NCBI GenBank assembly: GCA_002429595.1
Contig: DJAM01000006.1
Coordinates: 1 to 19,752 of the forward strand
Length of the DNA: 19,752 bases
DNA from: Coxiellaceae bacterium UBA6002
GTDB taxonomy: Bacteria; Pseudomonadota; Gammaproteobacteria; UBA6002
Direction: 5' to 3'
Shown here: one piece after another, positions 1 to 7,833 of the stretch
How positions within the stretch are numbered: the stretch's first letter is position 1
Layout: every line of letters begins with the position of its first letter
The notes under the pieces: model-generated
What the model was told of the DNA's origin: nothing
What the model saw: the letters and a program-made list of their open reading frames with translations, nothing else
Database searches by the model: none
Made by a program: the position numbers and the translations under genes

Positions 1-245
1 TGATCGATTAATTCATCATCAAGCGCAATACCCGCCTCATCAAATAAACCAGGTTGCAAATTTTTTTCAGATGAAGAGGAATAAAGGCGAGATTTTTCTA
101 ACTTAAAATCTTCAAGCAAACGAATGTATTTTTCTTTGTAAGAAAGAATTTCTTGCTTTTGTTTTTCAATTTCTTGTTGTTGAACCAAAATGATTTTTTG
201 TAGCTCTTCAACTGTTTTAGGTAATTTTTTAACATCCATTTTCAT
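1..245 (-). CDS. tnpC: IS66 transposase TnpC, N-terminal fragment
   Basis: The reading frame begins at the ATG at 243-245 (a second ATG lies two codons later, at 237-239) and runs off the left edge after about 81 codons. The product has a long glutamine- and lysine-rich helix with leucine spacing (VEELQKIILVQQQEIEKQKQ), then a basic stretch and SSSSEKN. This matches the leucine-zipper and SSEK region at the start of IS66 transposases. The catalytic DDE domain would lie outside the window. It follows tnpB on the same strand, as expected. Whether the complete transposase is intact cannot be judged here. Confidence 0.8.
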   Translation of the reverse strand, partial: MKMDVKKLPKTVEELQKIILVQQQEIEKQKQEILSYKEKYIRLLEDFKLEKSRLYSSSSEKNLQPGLFDEAGIALDDELID

Positions 246-290
246 GCACAAAATAATAATTAATTAGCACATAAAACGCCAGATTTTTAT

Positions 291-641
291 TTAGTAAAAG
301 TGACTAATTTCTTGAGCAATACTTGCCTCACGGCAAGAGTATTTATCACTGGCTAGTAACCACCCAAAATGTTCTTTGGTCATCTCAATTTTACCTTCTG
401 TATTCCGCTGAAAAATATAACGTCCTTTCTCCAATCTGCGGTACCAAATAGTAAAGCAATTTGTTTCATAATAAAGCGCCTTGAGCTTATTACCACTTCG
501 GTTACGGAATAAAAACAATGTGCCATCTGCTGGATTGCAATGCAAGGTTTCTGAAATTAATATGCAGAGCGTATTTATAGACTTCCTCATGTCTATCGGA
601 TGGCTATAAAATAAAATCCTTACGTTATCGAGCATCAACAT
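291..641 (-). CDS. tnpB: IS66 accessory protein TnpB
   Basis: This 116-residue protein matches the TnpB (IS66 Orf2) family in length and sequence. It has the conserved opening around VRILFYSHPIDMRKSINTL, the GTLFLFRNRSGNKLKALYYE core and the TIWYRRLEKGRYIF segment. TnpB is needed for IS66 transposition, but its biochemical role is not settled. The start codon overlaps the tnpA stop (ATGTTGA), so the two are probably translationally coupled. It appears full length with no frame disruption. Confidence 0.92.
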   Translation of the reverse strand: MLMLDNVRILFYSHPIDMRKSINTLCILISETLHCNPADGTLFLFRNRSGNKLKALYYETNCFTIWYRRLEKGRYIFQRNTEGKIEMTKEHFGWLLASDKYSCREASIAQEISHFY

Positions 642-961
642 GAGAGCAATGCCCCTAATATCTTCTTAAGTACTTCAGGTGAAATACTGGATGGTACCTG
701 GCATCGAAAACCATTAGGTAATTCAATTTTAATTTCACTTGCAGCTGATGAAATCGGCTGGCTAATTGATATTTCTGAAAATGAAGGCTTTTCTTTTTGT
801 GATTTAATATTATTTTGTTTGCGGTAAATTTGCAGATAATAAACAAACTTTGCTAGGACTACATTATTTTGTTTGCAAAACTCTGATTGAGTTAGATTAC
901 TATTTTGGTACTCTTCGATAATTAAAAACCATTCGGCTCTACTTGTTGGTGCATTTTCCAT
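635..961 (-). CDS. tnpA: IS66 accessory protein TnpA
   Basis: This 108-residue protein matches IS66 Orf1/TnpA. An N-terminal helix-turn-helix-like part (RAEWFLIIEEYQNSNLTQSE, then FCKQNNVVLAKFVYYLQIYR) would bind DNA. The C-terminal IKIELPNGFRCQVP segment is the usual short conserved block near the end of these proteins. It is the first gene of the element, and a GGG-containing Shine-Dalgarno-like sequence precedes its ATG. The terminal inverted repeat lies about 80 bases upstream, at 1039. Confidence 0.88.
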   Translation of the reverse strand: MENAPTSRAEWFLIIEEYQNSNLTQSEFCKQNNVVLAKFVYYLQIYRKQNNIKSQKEKPSFSEISISQPISSAASEIKIELPNGFRCQVPSSISPEVLKKILGALLSC

Positions 962-1016
962 GCTGCTACCCTTATCTTAAAAGTAACAGCATGTAATAAT
1001 TTCAACTTAATGGAAA

Positions 1017-1039
1017 GATGTATTTGGCAGTACGCTTAC
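1017..1039 (-). repeat. IS66 terminal inverted repeat (one end)
   Basis: Read on the minus strand, the sequence starts at 1039 with GTAAGCG followed by TACTGCCAAATACATC. This fits the conserved GTAA tip of IS66-family elements and sits just upstream of tnpA, where the end is expected. The partner repeat is outside the window, so the full length of the repeat cannot be checked. Confidence 0.7.
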
Positions 1040-1169
1040 CTTGATACCAAGCAAATCGCAAGTAATGTCAAAAAAATATTATTTCCAGGCAAGATGAAGC
1101 GCATTGTACTAGCCAAGTAGTGTGAGTCGGTAATGGTGGAGATTTTGTGTTTCAGACAAGAGAGCACTA

Positions 1170-2060
1170 CTAAGGAAAGCATTCAATTCCATGTTTTTCG
1201 ATCTTGCTTTCAACTTCGCTACGAGATTGATGTTTTATTTCGAATAAAGTTAAGCCAATATGTCGTCTTTTGTAAATGTTAGGCTCGTTAATTGTCAATC
1301 CAAATAACTTTAGTTTTTTGTTAATTTCGGCAGTAGTAAGATGCATGGACTTGATATGATCTTTTTGTGGTAATACAGTTCTCCCATTCGGATTACGTTT
1401 TTTTATTTCTGCAAATTTCTTCTCTAGTTGTTCACGCTTATCATCTTGCCAATATAAACCATGTTCGATTATTTCATCAAAGGTGATGTCTTCTTCGGCA
1501 GATTTTTCTAACACTTTTCTGGCGCAATCTTTGAAAATTTTGATGTCTAATTTGGAAGTTATTAGGTAATTGTCAATTTCTTCTTTGGCTTTTTGAGATT
1601 TTTCACATAAATAGGCTTCGAATAATCTATCTAGCATTTCTCGATGCTCATCTGGTGCGCTACATATTGGGTCGTCAGTGTAGGAAGGGGTAAAACCGCA
1701 TCGAAAATGAAAATAATGAGATCTTTGATTCACGCTTATATGAACTTTGCCATAGCCACCTAATCTGACGCTTTCTCTAAAAGCAAACTCGTGCAATGCA
1801 GTTCCAATGTTTTTTATGCCATAACCAATATCATTATTAATAAATTCAAGATCTAAATAAGAATCAATAAGATAGTCCTGCATCAATCTGTAAGTAATAT
1901 GCCCAAGCCTGATGAATTCGTTAGATTCATCTCGGTAATACAAATAGGCTACATAACTATTACCACCTGATTTTACTTCTATATATGGCAGGATCGCTCT
2001 TTCACCTTCCAGGATTTTGGTCTTTAAGTTAACTGGTCGAATTTCATTTTCTGTCCGCAC
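1170..2060 (-). CDS. GNAT-fold acetyltransferase-like protein with a long C-terminal extension
   Basis: The 296-residue product resembles a GCN5-related N-acetyltransferase in its first 125 residues. NIGTALHEFAFRESVRLGGY (about 84-103) has the layout of the acetyl-CoA-binding motif A and its helix, and the following strand and SHYFHFRCGF (114-123) resemble the typical end of a GNAT fold. Residues 126-296 are mostly charged helices that I do not recognise. The frame opens with GTG (2058-2060), without a clear Shine-Dalgarno sequence. In another frame just upstream an ATG opens a short peptide (MSVPSTTSIG) that ends 9 bases before this GTG, so the true start may have been lost by a frameshift. 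It lies alone between an IS66 end and a repeat-bearing spacer. Substrate unknown. Confidence 0.5.
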   Translation of the reverse strand: MRTENEIRPVNLKTKILEGERAILPYIEVKSGGNSYVAYLYYRDESNEFIRLGHITYRLMQDYLIDSYLDLEFINNDIGYGIKNIGTALHEFAFRESVRLGGYGKVHISVNQRSHYFHFRCGFTPSYTDDPICSAPDEHREMLDRLFEAYLCEKSQKAKEEIDNYLITSKLDIKIFKDCARKVLEKSAEEDITFDEIIEHGLYWQDDKREQLEKKFAEIKKRNPNGRTVLPQKDHIKSMHLTTAEINKKLKLFGLTINEPNIYKRRHIGLTLFEIKHQSRSEVESKIEKHGIECFP

Positions 2061-2566
2061 TTTATCTAGCCTATTGATGTGGTACTAGGAACACTCATAA
2101 ATATAACTTGTTTGGTCAGTATATTGCTTAAAACTTAACGGAGTATTATCAATGCTGGATTGATTATTTTAGCTCTTTGACACGAAAAATTACCTTGGAC
2201 ATGATCCTTGTGCTAACGTCCCGCCATAAAGCCGATGTCCCGCACATAAAGCTAACCTCCCCACACACATAAAGCCGACGTCGCGGGACGTCGGCTTTAT
2301 GTGCGAATATAGGCTGGTTGTAATAGAGTCTTCTTCTACGAAAGTCGATGAAAATGGACCCACAAGGAGTTGTATTCAGATAAAGTATTGCACATTTATA
2401 ACGTATGATCTTCAGTAAATGATTACCAGTATATGGTCTTTTTATGGTTCTACTTTGGCGTTATTGTTTTTGGTAAAAATCGAGTGTAGTTCCGTGAAGC
2501 TTTTCGTTCACCACAAGTAAGTAACATTCTTTTATTATCTACGCCGAATACTAATGATGGTCCCTT
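2061..2566. other. 506-bp gene-free spacer
   Basis: I find no credible coding sequence in this stretch. It contains the hairpin repeat cluster at 2221-2304, described separately. The remainder is AT-rich with no clear terminator for the ankyrin gene that ends at 2567: a short GTGAA/TTCAC inverted repeat near 2500 lacks an adjacent T-run on the relevant strand. Confidence 0.6.
2221..2304. repeat. Repeat cluster: 17-bp perfect hairpin plus degenerate copies
   Basis: Positions 2266-2282 (CACATAAAGCCGACGTC) and 2287-2303 are perfect inverted repeats separated by GCGG. Two degenerate direct copies precede them, with CATAAAGC at 2225 and 2245, so the core CATAAAGC occurs at 2225, 2245 and 2268 and inverted near 2296. 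On the minus strand the unit is roughly GGGACRTCGGCTTTATGTGC. It is much more GC-rich than its surroundings. Neither strand has a T-run after it, so it is not a standard intrinsic terminator. A remnant of a mobile-element end with multiple internal repeats is one possibility. Confidence 0.85.
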
Positions 2567-5500
2567 TCAATTCTCTCGCCGCAAAGAGGGTACCTTCTTT
2601 TGTTTATCACCATCATGTTGCTCGCTCTTTCGTTTATGGTTAAACCAACTCGAGGGATTTTGTGCTATTTTGGTTTGAGGCTTCTGTGACGATTGAGAAT
2701 CTTCTTCTATGGCAGCGGTCATGACTAAGTCATTGCTTTCAACTTGTGAAGGCGGACTATCTTGTTCACTCTCCTCTATTATCGATGATTCATCAGCTTC
2801 CTCGGGTCCTAAAGCAGCTGGTCGGGTTTCAGGCATTTTTTTTGGCAAATCAACACCGCAACGCTGTTTATGTAGTAGGTCCGCCTTTTGAGCAAGTCTA
2901 TAAGGTGTTAAAAACTCAACATGGGTTGTTTCAAATGTGCCGTCAGGTTGTTCAATTGCTAACTTTGCGCCTTTCTTAGTTGCTATGAGTTGTGCTAAAC
3001 GCATTAGCATTTTGCTATAGAAGTGCACTAGTTTAGTTCTCAGGCGTCCTTCAATCGCTTGGCGTTCTGGTGAGCGTCTATGACTATTACAAATTTGTCT
3101 TTTATAATCTTCGTACTCAGTTTTGGTAAGGCCGTACAGATTAACGTCCTTATTATTCTCTTTAAAGGCTGGAACAAACTCTCCTTCGAACGAAGGATAA
3201 ATGATTGGTAAATTGACAACAACATGATCCATTTTACCCATGAAGGTAATTTCGCCTTCATTGAGCAATTCTTTGCTAATATTGATTGCGCCATTCGCAT
3301 GTTCTTTCACGACATTGTAGCAATTAGAATTTAAATACTCTTCCATCGGATAAAGTGCTAAAAATACTATCCCCGCAACAGGTTTTTTGGGGCGACCATT
3401 TTTTTTGCTATAACGAGGATTTAGCACCTGATCAATTAATGCGCTAGCGCGACTCATACCTACAGCATAACGCACGGAATGATTTGGAAGCGCTGAACCA
3501 GACACAAAAGGATTTTCCTCAAAGAGTTTTTCAAGATCGGGAATACGTTGTTCAATGCTCTTTCTAATCTCCGGTGGTAAAGTTCGAACCATGTTTTGGT
3601 CAAAACCATTTTTATTAAAAGTATAATAACTTTGAAAGAAATGGCGGTAAGAACTGAAACTCCAAGGTATTCTTACATTCCAGCTCTTGGATATGGGTTG
3701 AGATTCTTTAGCGTCGAGCTTTTTTATAGAAGTAATAATATGATTGGCATTATATTCGAGAGCTTCAGACTTAACGTCATCTGTGGGTTTTTTGCCGGCG
3801 AGATGATAGCAGCAAGAGGCGAAAAAAATTTTAGTTTGAGCTTTCAGTAAATAAGTAAGACGCTCATCTTTGCCTTCAAACCGATCTCTTAAAAAGTTAA
3901 TTCCCCTAAAAATAGGAACAAAAGTAGGGGAATTTTTGGCCAATGGCTTGGGAGAAGAGGTTAAAATTAATTTGAATTGCTTTTCAAATTTTAAGCGATG
4001 ACTATTTTCTGCATCATCTTCTGATTCACCTGAACTAGACTCTAGATGACGAGCCAGATAGGCTGTTTTAATTTTTAGATAACAAAGCACCGTCTGATTA
4101 TCGAATAGATCTGCAAAATAATAAGGTTTTTCCTTGGGTCTTCGTTTTTTCAGGCAGTTTTCGATTGCTGTAATTAATTTAATTCTAGGACATCTATGTA
4201 TCACAATTTTTTGAGCGGGGTTCTCATTTTCCAAGGGCTCACGATACAGTGTTATATACTTGCCACGATTCTCCTTTGCAAATCGAAGCAGTTTTTCAAT
4301 ATTGCTAAGATTATTGACCTCAAGACATTTCTGGAGTGCAGCTAAGGAGTTGGTACATCTCAACTCAGTTTGGTTGCTACTGTCATAGGTTGAGAAGCGA
4401 TTATCTAAAATTTCATTGATAAGCTCTTTCACAGAATCACGGTCTAGCTTAAATTTTTTGGCATCGACATTGTCTTTAAATACAGCAATGCTATTGATAA
4501 TGGGGATGTCTGCAACTTGGTCTTCAAAAAACTCTATTAAACTAATTAAATCATTATCGCTACATCGGATAAGGACTGAACGGATTTCTATTTTACCTTG
4601 CCTTCTGATATTGCGTAGCGCATGGTTTAAGTCTGCGCGTAGCGCATCAAGTTGAATACACAACTTCTTGGGAATGCGTAGTTTAGCTAAGCTAATCGCT
4701 TTTTTACCTTCGCCACCCGTCAGTTCCATTTCAACGTCGTAATCAGTTAATAACTCATCGAGCCTTGTAGTATTAACGGCCGATGGGTTTTGATAGAACC
4801 CTTGTAGTGCAGCCAAAAGAGGAGTATTCCCTTCCTCGCTATCTTCCTCAATATCTTCAAACGCGTCAGCATTATCCGCAGCCATATCTTCCAATGCCTC
4901 GAGAGCAAAAGCATAACTGATGGGGTCGCTGGAATCTAAACCATCATCAAAATCTTCATCAAAAAAATCTCGCGTTGCTACTCTTGCTTGACGTTGTTTG
5001 GATTCTAAGACAGGTTTATTAACTTTTAGAGAGGGATGAGCACGAAGCCATTGCATCAGTTCATGATCGTCAGCCATTCTTGCGTCAAAATAAAGAGGAT
5101 GTCCCTGATTACATCTAGCATTCACCTTAACCACATCCTTAAATTGCAACACTAATTTAAGAAGAGCTCTTTGATTGTGTTCATAAAGGATGTGTATTAT
5201 CGGTTGTAACCGAGAATTTTTTTGATTAAGCAAGAATGCTAAATCGTGATCTTCCATCTCATCTTGTTTTTGGTACAAAGTTTCTAGAATAATACGAGCC
5301 ATTTGCCACTGCTGATTTTCAAATGGGAAAATAAATAGATGCCTGTAATTAGGCCTTTCCTTGCCTAGCAAACGTAGCGCCCGTCTTTCTTCATTCGAAT
5401 CAACATCGATCAATTGGTTAATGTCCTCTTGCAAGATAGCCCGAGTACATTCAAAGTGGTTTAATCTCACTGCATAATACAAAGGGTATCGTTCGTGTTG

Positions 5501-6028
5501 GTCAGTGCTACCTAAGATATCATCAAGCTCTTCATCATGAGCTAATTGATGTGCGATGAGTGCTTGAAGAATCTCAGTATGTCCCAAAAATGCAGCATAA
5601 TGAAACACACTAGCGCCTACCAACACTGTCTCACCTTCAGTATCATCCTCATTGCTAGATTGATCATCAAGGTCAGGGTCTTCGTTAGTAAAGAGATCAA
5701 AGCCATTGTCCGGTTTCTCTAGAACTAGATTTAACAATGACAGGCGATTGAATGCCACGACATAGTGGATAGCAACAGCACCTTTGTAAACTGCCTGGTC
5801 ATTAGTAGCCACTAGCAAAGAAACGTGTTCAAGGCTCAATAAATGCTGAGCGATTTGTAAAGCACCTTTTCGAATTGCGATATGCAGCAATGTTTCACCG
5901 TGACGATTTTGCATCGTTAGCAGTGTTGCTAGCTCTGCATCATTAGTAATTTGTTGCAGACGATTGTGATAATCAATCAACTTGCTATCGTCAGTTAGCC
6001 TGGCAAGTTCGGTAAATGTACGGTGCAT
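2567..6028 (-). CDS. Ankyrin-repeat protein with a putative ADP-ribosyltransferase-like domain (effector candidate)
   Basis: I start it at the ATG at 6026-6028, preceded by AAGAGA, giving 1153 residues; an in-frame TTG at 6064 would add 12. Ankyrin-like repeats occupy about 40-215, for example GETLLHIAIRKGALQIAQHL and ASVFHYAAFLGHTEILQALI, with weaker units near 310 and 400. Two very acidic stretches (about 116-133 and 357-399) separate them. In the C-terminal half I see three motifs in the order of R-S-E ADP-ribosyltransferases: FRG (R708), SGS (S843, S845) in PFVSGSALPNHSVRYAVG, and EGE (E924, E926) in NEGEITF. The last 80 residues are acidic, then basic and serine-rich, which would suit a type IV secretion signal. 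There is no signal peptide. It lies 29 bases after the PPR/SMR-like gene, probably in one operon. Ankyrin repeats are clear; the enzyme call is inference from motifs. Confidence 0.75.
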   Translation of the reverse strand: MHRTFTELARLTDDSKLIDYHNRLQQITNDAELATLLTMQNRHGETLLHIAIRKGALQIAQHLLSLEHVSLLVATNDQAVYKGAVAIHYVVAFNRLSLLNLVLEKPDNGFDLFTNEDPDLDDQSSNEDDTEGETVLVGASVFHYAAFLGHTEILQALIAHQLAHDEELDDILGSTDQHERYPLYYAVRLNHFECTRAILQEDINQLIDVDSNEERRALRLLGKERPNYRHLFIFPFENQQWQMARIILETLYQKQDEMEDHDLAFLLNQKNSRLQPIIHILYEHNQRALLKLVLQFKDVVKVNARCNQGHPLYFDARMADDHELMQWLRAHPSLKVNKPVLESKQRQARVATRDFFDEDFDDGLDSSDPISYAFALEALEDMAADNADAFEDIEEDSEEGNTPLLAALQGFYQNPSAVNTTRLDELLTDYDVEMELTGGEGKKAISLAKLRIPKKLCIQLDALRADLNHALRNIRRQGKIEIRSVLIRCSDNDLISLIEFFEDQVADIPIINSIAVFKDNVDAKKFKLDRDSVKELINEILDNRFSTYDSSNQTELRCTNSLAALQKCLEVNNLSNIEKLLRFAKENRGKYITLYREPLENENPAQKIVIHRCPRIKLITAIENCLKKRRPKEKPYYFADLFDNQTVLCYLKIKTAYLARHLESSSGESEDDAENSHRLKFEKQFKLILTSSPKPLAKNSPTFVPIFRGINFLRDRFEGKDERLTYLLKAQTKIFFASCCYHLAGKKPTDDVKSEALEYNANHIITSIKKLDAKESQPISKSWNVRIPWSFSSYRHFFQSYYTFNKNGFDQNMVRTLPPEIRKSIEQRIPDLEKLFEENPFVSGSALPNHSVRYAVGMSRASALIDQVLNPRYSKKNGRPKKPVAGIVFLALYPMEEYLNSNCYNVVKEHANGAINISKELLNEGEITFMGKMDHVVVNLPIIYPSFEGEFVPAFKENNKDVNLYGLTKTEYEDYKRQICNSHRRSPERQAIEGRLRTKLVHFYSKMLMRLAQLIATKKGAKLAIEQPDGTFETTHVEFLTPYRLAQKADLLHKQRCGVDLPKKMPETRPAALGPEEADESSIIEESEQDSPPSQVESNDLVMTAAIEEDSQSSQKPQTKIAQNPSSWFNHKRKSEQHDGDKQKKVPSLRREN

Positions 6029-6057
6029 AGCAAATCTCTTAAGCAAAGTTATGGCTA

Positions 6058-7680
6058 TTAACAAGGCCCTTTGTTATCTAAGGTCACTTCCTGTTTCTTA
6101 TCATCCGGTGTAATCTTTGGGGCAACTCCCCCTTGGCCATCCCAAAAAGGACTATACGCTGGTAGCGCTTGCTTTCCTTGAGCAGCTAGCTCTAAAGATG
6201 CAGGAACATCAGCTGCGTCACGTAGTTGCCCATCATAATAGTACTTTTTAAAAGTCGGGTTAAGCAGTTCTTTTGAAGAGGCTTTAACTATCAGACAACC
6301 GGCATTGCCCTCTTCTACAGTTGCTTTCAAGCCGTAACAGTTGAGGATTTCTTTAACTGTTTCAATATTGGGTGTGTAATCTGGGTCATCTTTTAATTCA
6401 GGGTTTGGTTTGCCAGGAATGAAACGCATACAAATTTCACCTTCTTTATTCTGTTTCATTACATCATTGATGACATAAGAAAAGAGAGCGTGGATATAAA
6501 GTGGTAAAAGCGTTTTAGGTAGACCATTGTAAAAATGCGTGCCACCGCCCATTGTGCCTTTGGTATGGAGATTTATTTGGTAAATATTATCTAAGCACTC
6601 GGGTGGATAAGGTAAGATTAATTTGTTCCATGCTTCTAATAATAAGCGGCTAGCTGACGCAAAAAGTTTGTTATCGTAGCAAAATTTTAGCATAAGGTTA
6701 TAGTGAGCCGCGTGAGTATCTTGTTTGAATTCAGCTAATTCTTTTAAGGTCTCATTGAAGAACTGAAGAATTTTGTTTGCGCCATAGTTCGCGGCAGATA
6801 AAAGCGCTAAGACCTTGCTATGTACTTGGGATGTTCTAAATTCTTTTTTCATAGGGATTTCACTATAAATTTTTTGAGCTTCATTTGCTAAAGAAGCAAT
6901 AAGGTGAGGATCATTTTTAGACTTGATCTCTCTAGTAAATAATTCAAAAATTTTACAGTAAAGATGTGAATTTAATCCTATCGGGTTTGCTTTTTTAAGC
7001 TTATCAAAAACTTCTCTTACTCGTTCGATGCCTGTTTTGGCATCTTTCAAGTCAGTCTGATCGAGTCGATAGATTGTCTCAAGGTAAGGTATGTAAATAT
7101 AGAGATAGTTAGAGGCTAGATATTTTCGACCGGCGTCGGTGCAGAATAGTTCCCATGCTTTTAATGGACTAATGTGGTTGCAACGGATTTCAGCTAAAGC
7201 TTGGAAGCTATTTGCGCTAGGAAAGTCACGATGAATTTTGTTGATTTCAGCCAGCATGGTTTTGTTTAAATTATCTTTATCTGATTGTTCGAGACCTTTT
7301 TTCTCTAGACTCTTTTCAGTGTATCTGCATAGATAAAGCATCATTAATCGGTCGAAATCTTGTAGGGCCTCTGAATATTTTGGGTCTTGTGGGTTAGGAT
7401 ACTCATCTTTTCTGTAAGTATAAAAACGTTGGACAAGACTTTTATTCTCCTCTCGTTTTGGATTCTTTAACCGCATAAATTCATCACTGCTGAGTCTGCG
7501 TATCATGCTCACAAGTTGCTCTGGCGTAACTTTTTTTGCTTTAGGCGAAATTTTTTGCCAGAAGCTTCTTAGCTCATCAATCGATAAATTTTCAAATGTC
7601 TTTTTGGGATGGGATTGTTTTTGTGAACTAGAATGTTTCTTTTCTTTTTTACCTGTTTGAAATTCTGTTGGTGAGTTCAT
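6058..7680 (-). CDS. PPR-like helical repeat protein with a degenerate SMR-like C-terminal domain
   Basis: This is a 540-residue cytosolic protein. A lysine/serine-rich N-terminus (1-30) is followed by helices. From about 235 to 355 it has pentatricopeptide-like helix pairs, most clearly the repeat containing HYNLMLKFCYDNKLFASASR (about 326-345). Residues 366-466 resemble a small-MutS-related (SMR) domain: INLH (369-372) at the DLH position, a strand and IPGKPNPE where HGKG normally lies, and GNAGCLIV (458-465) as the closing N-x-G-x-[LI]-x-V strand. PPR plus SMR is an organellar RNA-binding architecture in eukaryotes and is rare in bacteria. The key glycines are partly lost, so nuclease activity is doubtful. 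A strong AAGGAG (7687-7692) precedes the ATG. The ankyrin gene follows directly. The assignment rests on motifs read by eye. Confidence 0.55.
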   Translation of the reverse strand: MNSPTEFQTGKKEKKHSSSQKQSHPKKTFENLSIDELRSFWQKISPKAKKVTPEQLVSMIRRLSSDEFMRLKNPKREENKSLVQRFYTYRKDEYPNPQDPKYSEALQDFDRLMMLYLCRYTEKSLEKKGLEQSDKDNLNKTMLAEINKIHRDFPSANSFQALAEIRCNHISPLKAWELFCTDAGRKYLASNYLYIYIPYLETIYRLDQTDLKDAKTGIERVREVFDKLKKANPIGLNSHLYCKIFELFTREIKSKNDPHLIASLANEAQKIYSEIPMKKEFRTSQVHSKVLALLSAANYGANKILQFFNETLKELAEFKQDTHAAHYNLMLKFCYDNKLFASASRLLLEAWNKLILPYPPECLDNIYQINLHTKGTMGGGTHFYNGLPKTLLPLYIHALFSYVINDVMKQNKEGEICMRFIPGKPNPELKDDPDYTPNIETVKEILNCYGLKATVEEGNAGCLIVKASSKELLNPTFKKYYYDGQLRDAADVPASLELAAQGKQALPAYSPFWDGQGGVAPKITPDDKKQEVTLDNKGPC

Positions 7681-7727
7681 TATTTACTCCTTTTTAGTTA
7701 ACTCATAATAGCTGGTGCTATTTAAGT

Positions 7728-7744
7728 AGCAAATAATATTTGCT
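7728..7744. promoter_or_regulatory. 17-bp dyad upstream of the PPR/SMR-like gene
   Basis: AGCAAATA and TATTTGCT form a perfect 8-bp inverted repeat around one central base. It lies about 48 bases upstream of the minus-strand start at 7680, where a promoter or operator would be expected. AAGT and ACTT flank it with slightly unequal spacing. No good -35/-10 pair is evident. The binding protein is unknown. Confidence 0.4.
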
Positions 7745-7833
7745 TATACTTAAAGTTGAAGTCTGCACATGATCTGTTTTACAAGTCACAGTAGGAGACT
7801 GCATTAATATTAATTTTAGGGGTATTTATTCAA

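Larger units (their letters stand above)
1..1039 (-). mobile_element. IS66-family insertion sequence, partial (transposase end cut by the window)
   Basis: Three consecutive minus-strand genes have the tnpA-tnpB-tnpC order of IS66 elements. The terminal sequence, read on the minus strand from 1039, begins GTAAGCGTACTGCCAAATAC. IS66 ends typically start with GTAA, so I place the element boundary at 1039. The next eight bases (1040-1047, cttgatac) would be one copy of the expected 8-bp target duplication. The rest of tnpC and the other end lie left of the window. Family assignment comes from the proteins and the end sequence; the exact boundary is inferred. Confidence 0.85.

Noticed and set aside
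2266..2303. The 17-bp hairpin as an intrinsic terminator
   Set aside because: No T-run follows on either strand, and it lies 260 bases beyond the ankyrin gene end.
2709..4655. Several plus-strand open frames of 60-84 codons inside the ankyrin gene
   Set aside because: They are antisense shadows of a long coding frame with clear ankyrin repeats and lack ribosome sites or family features.
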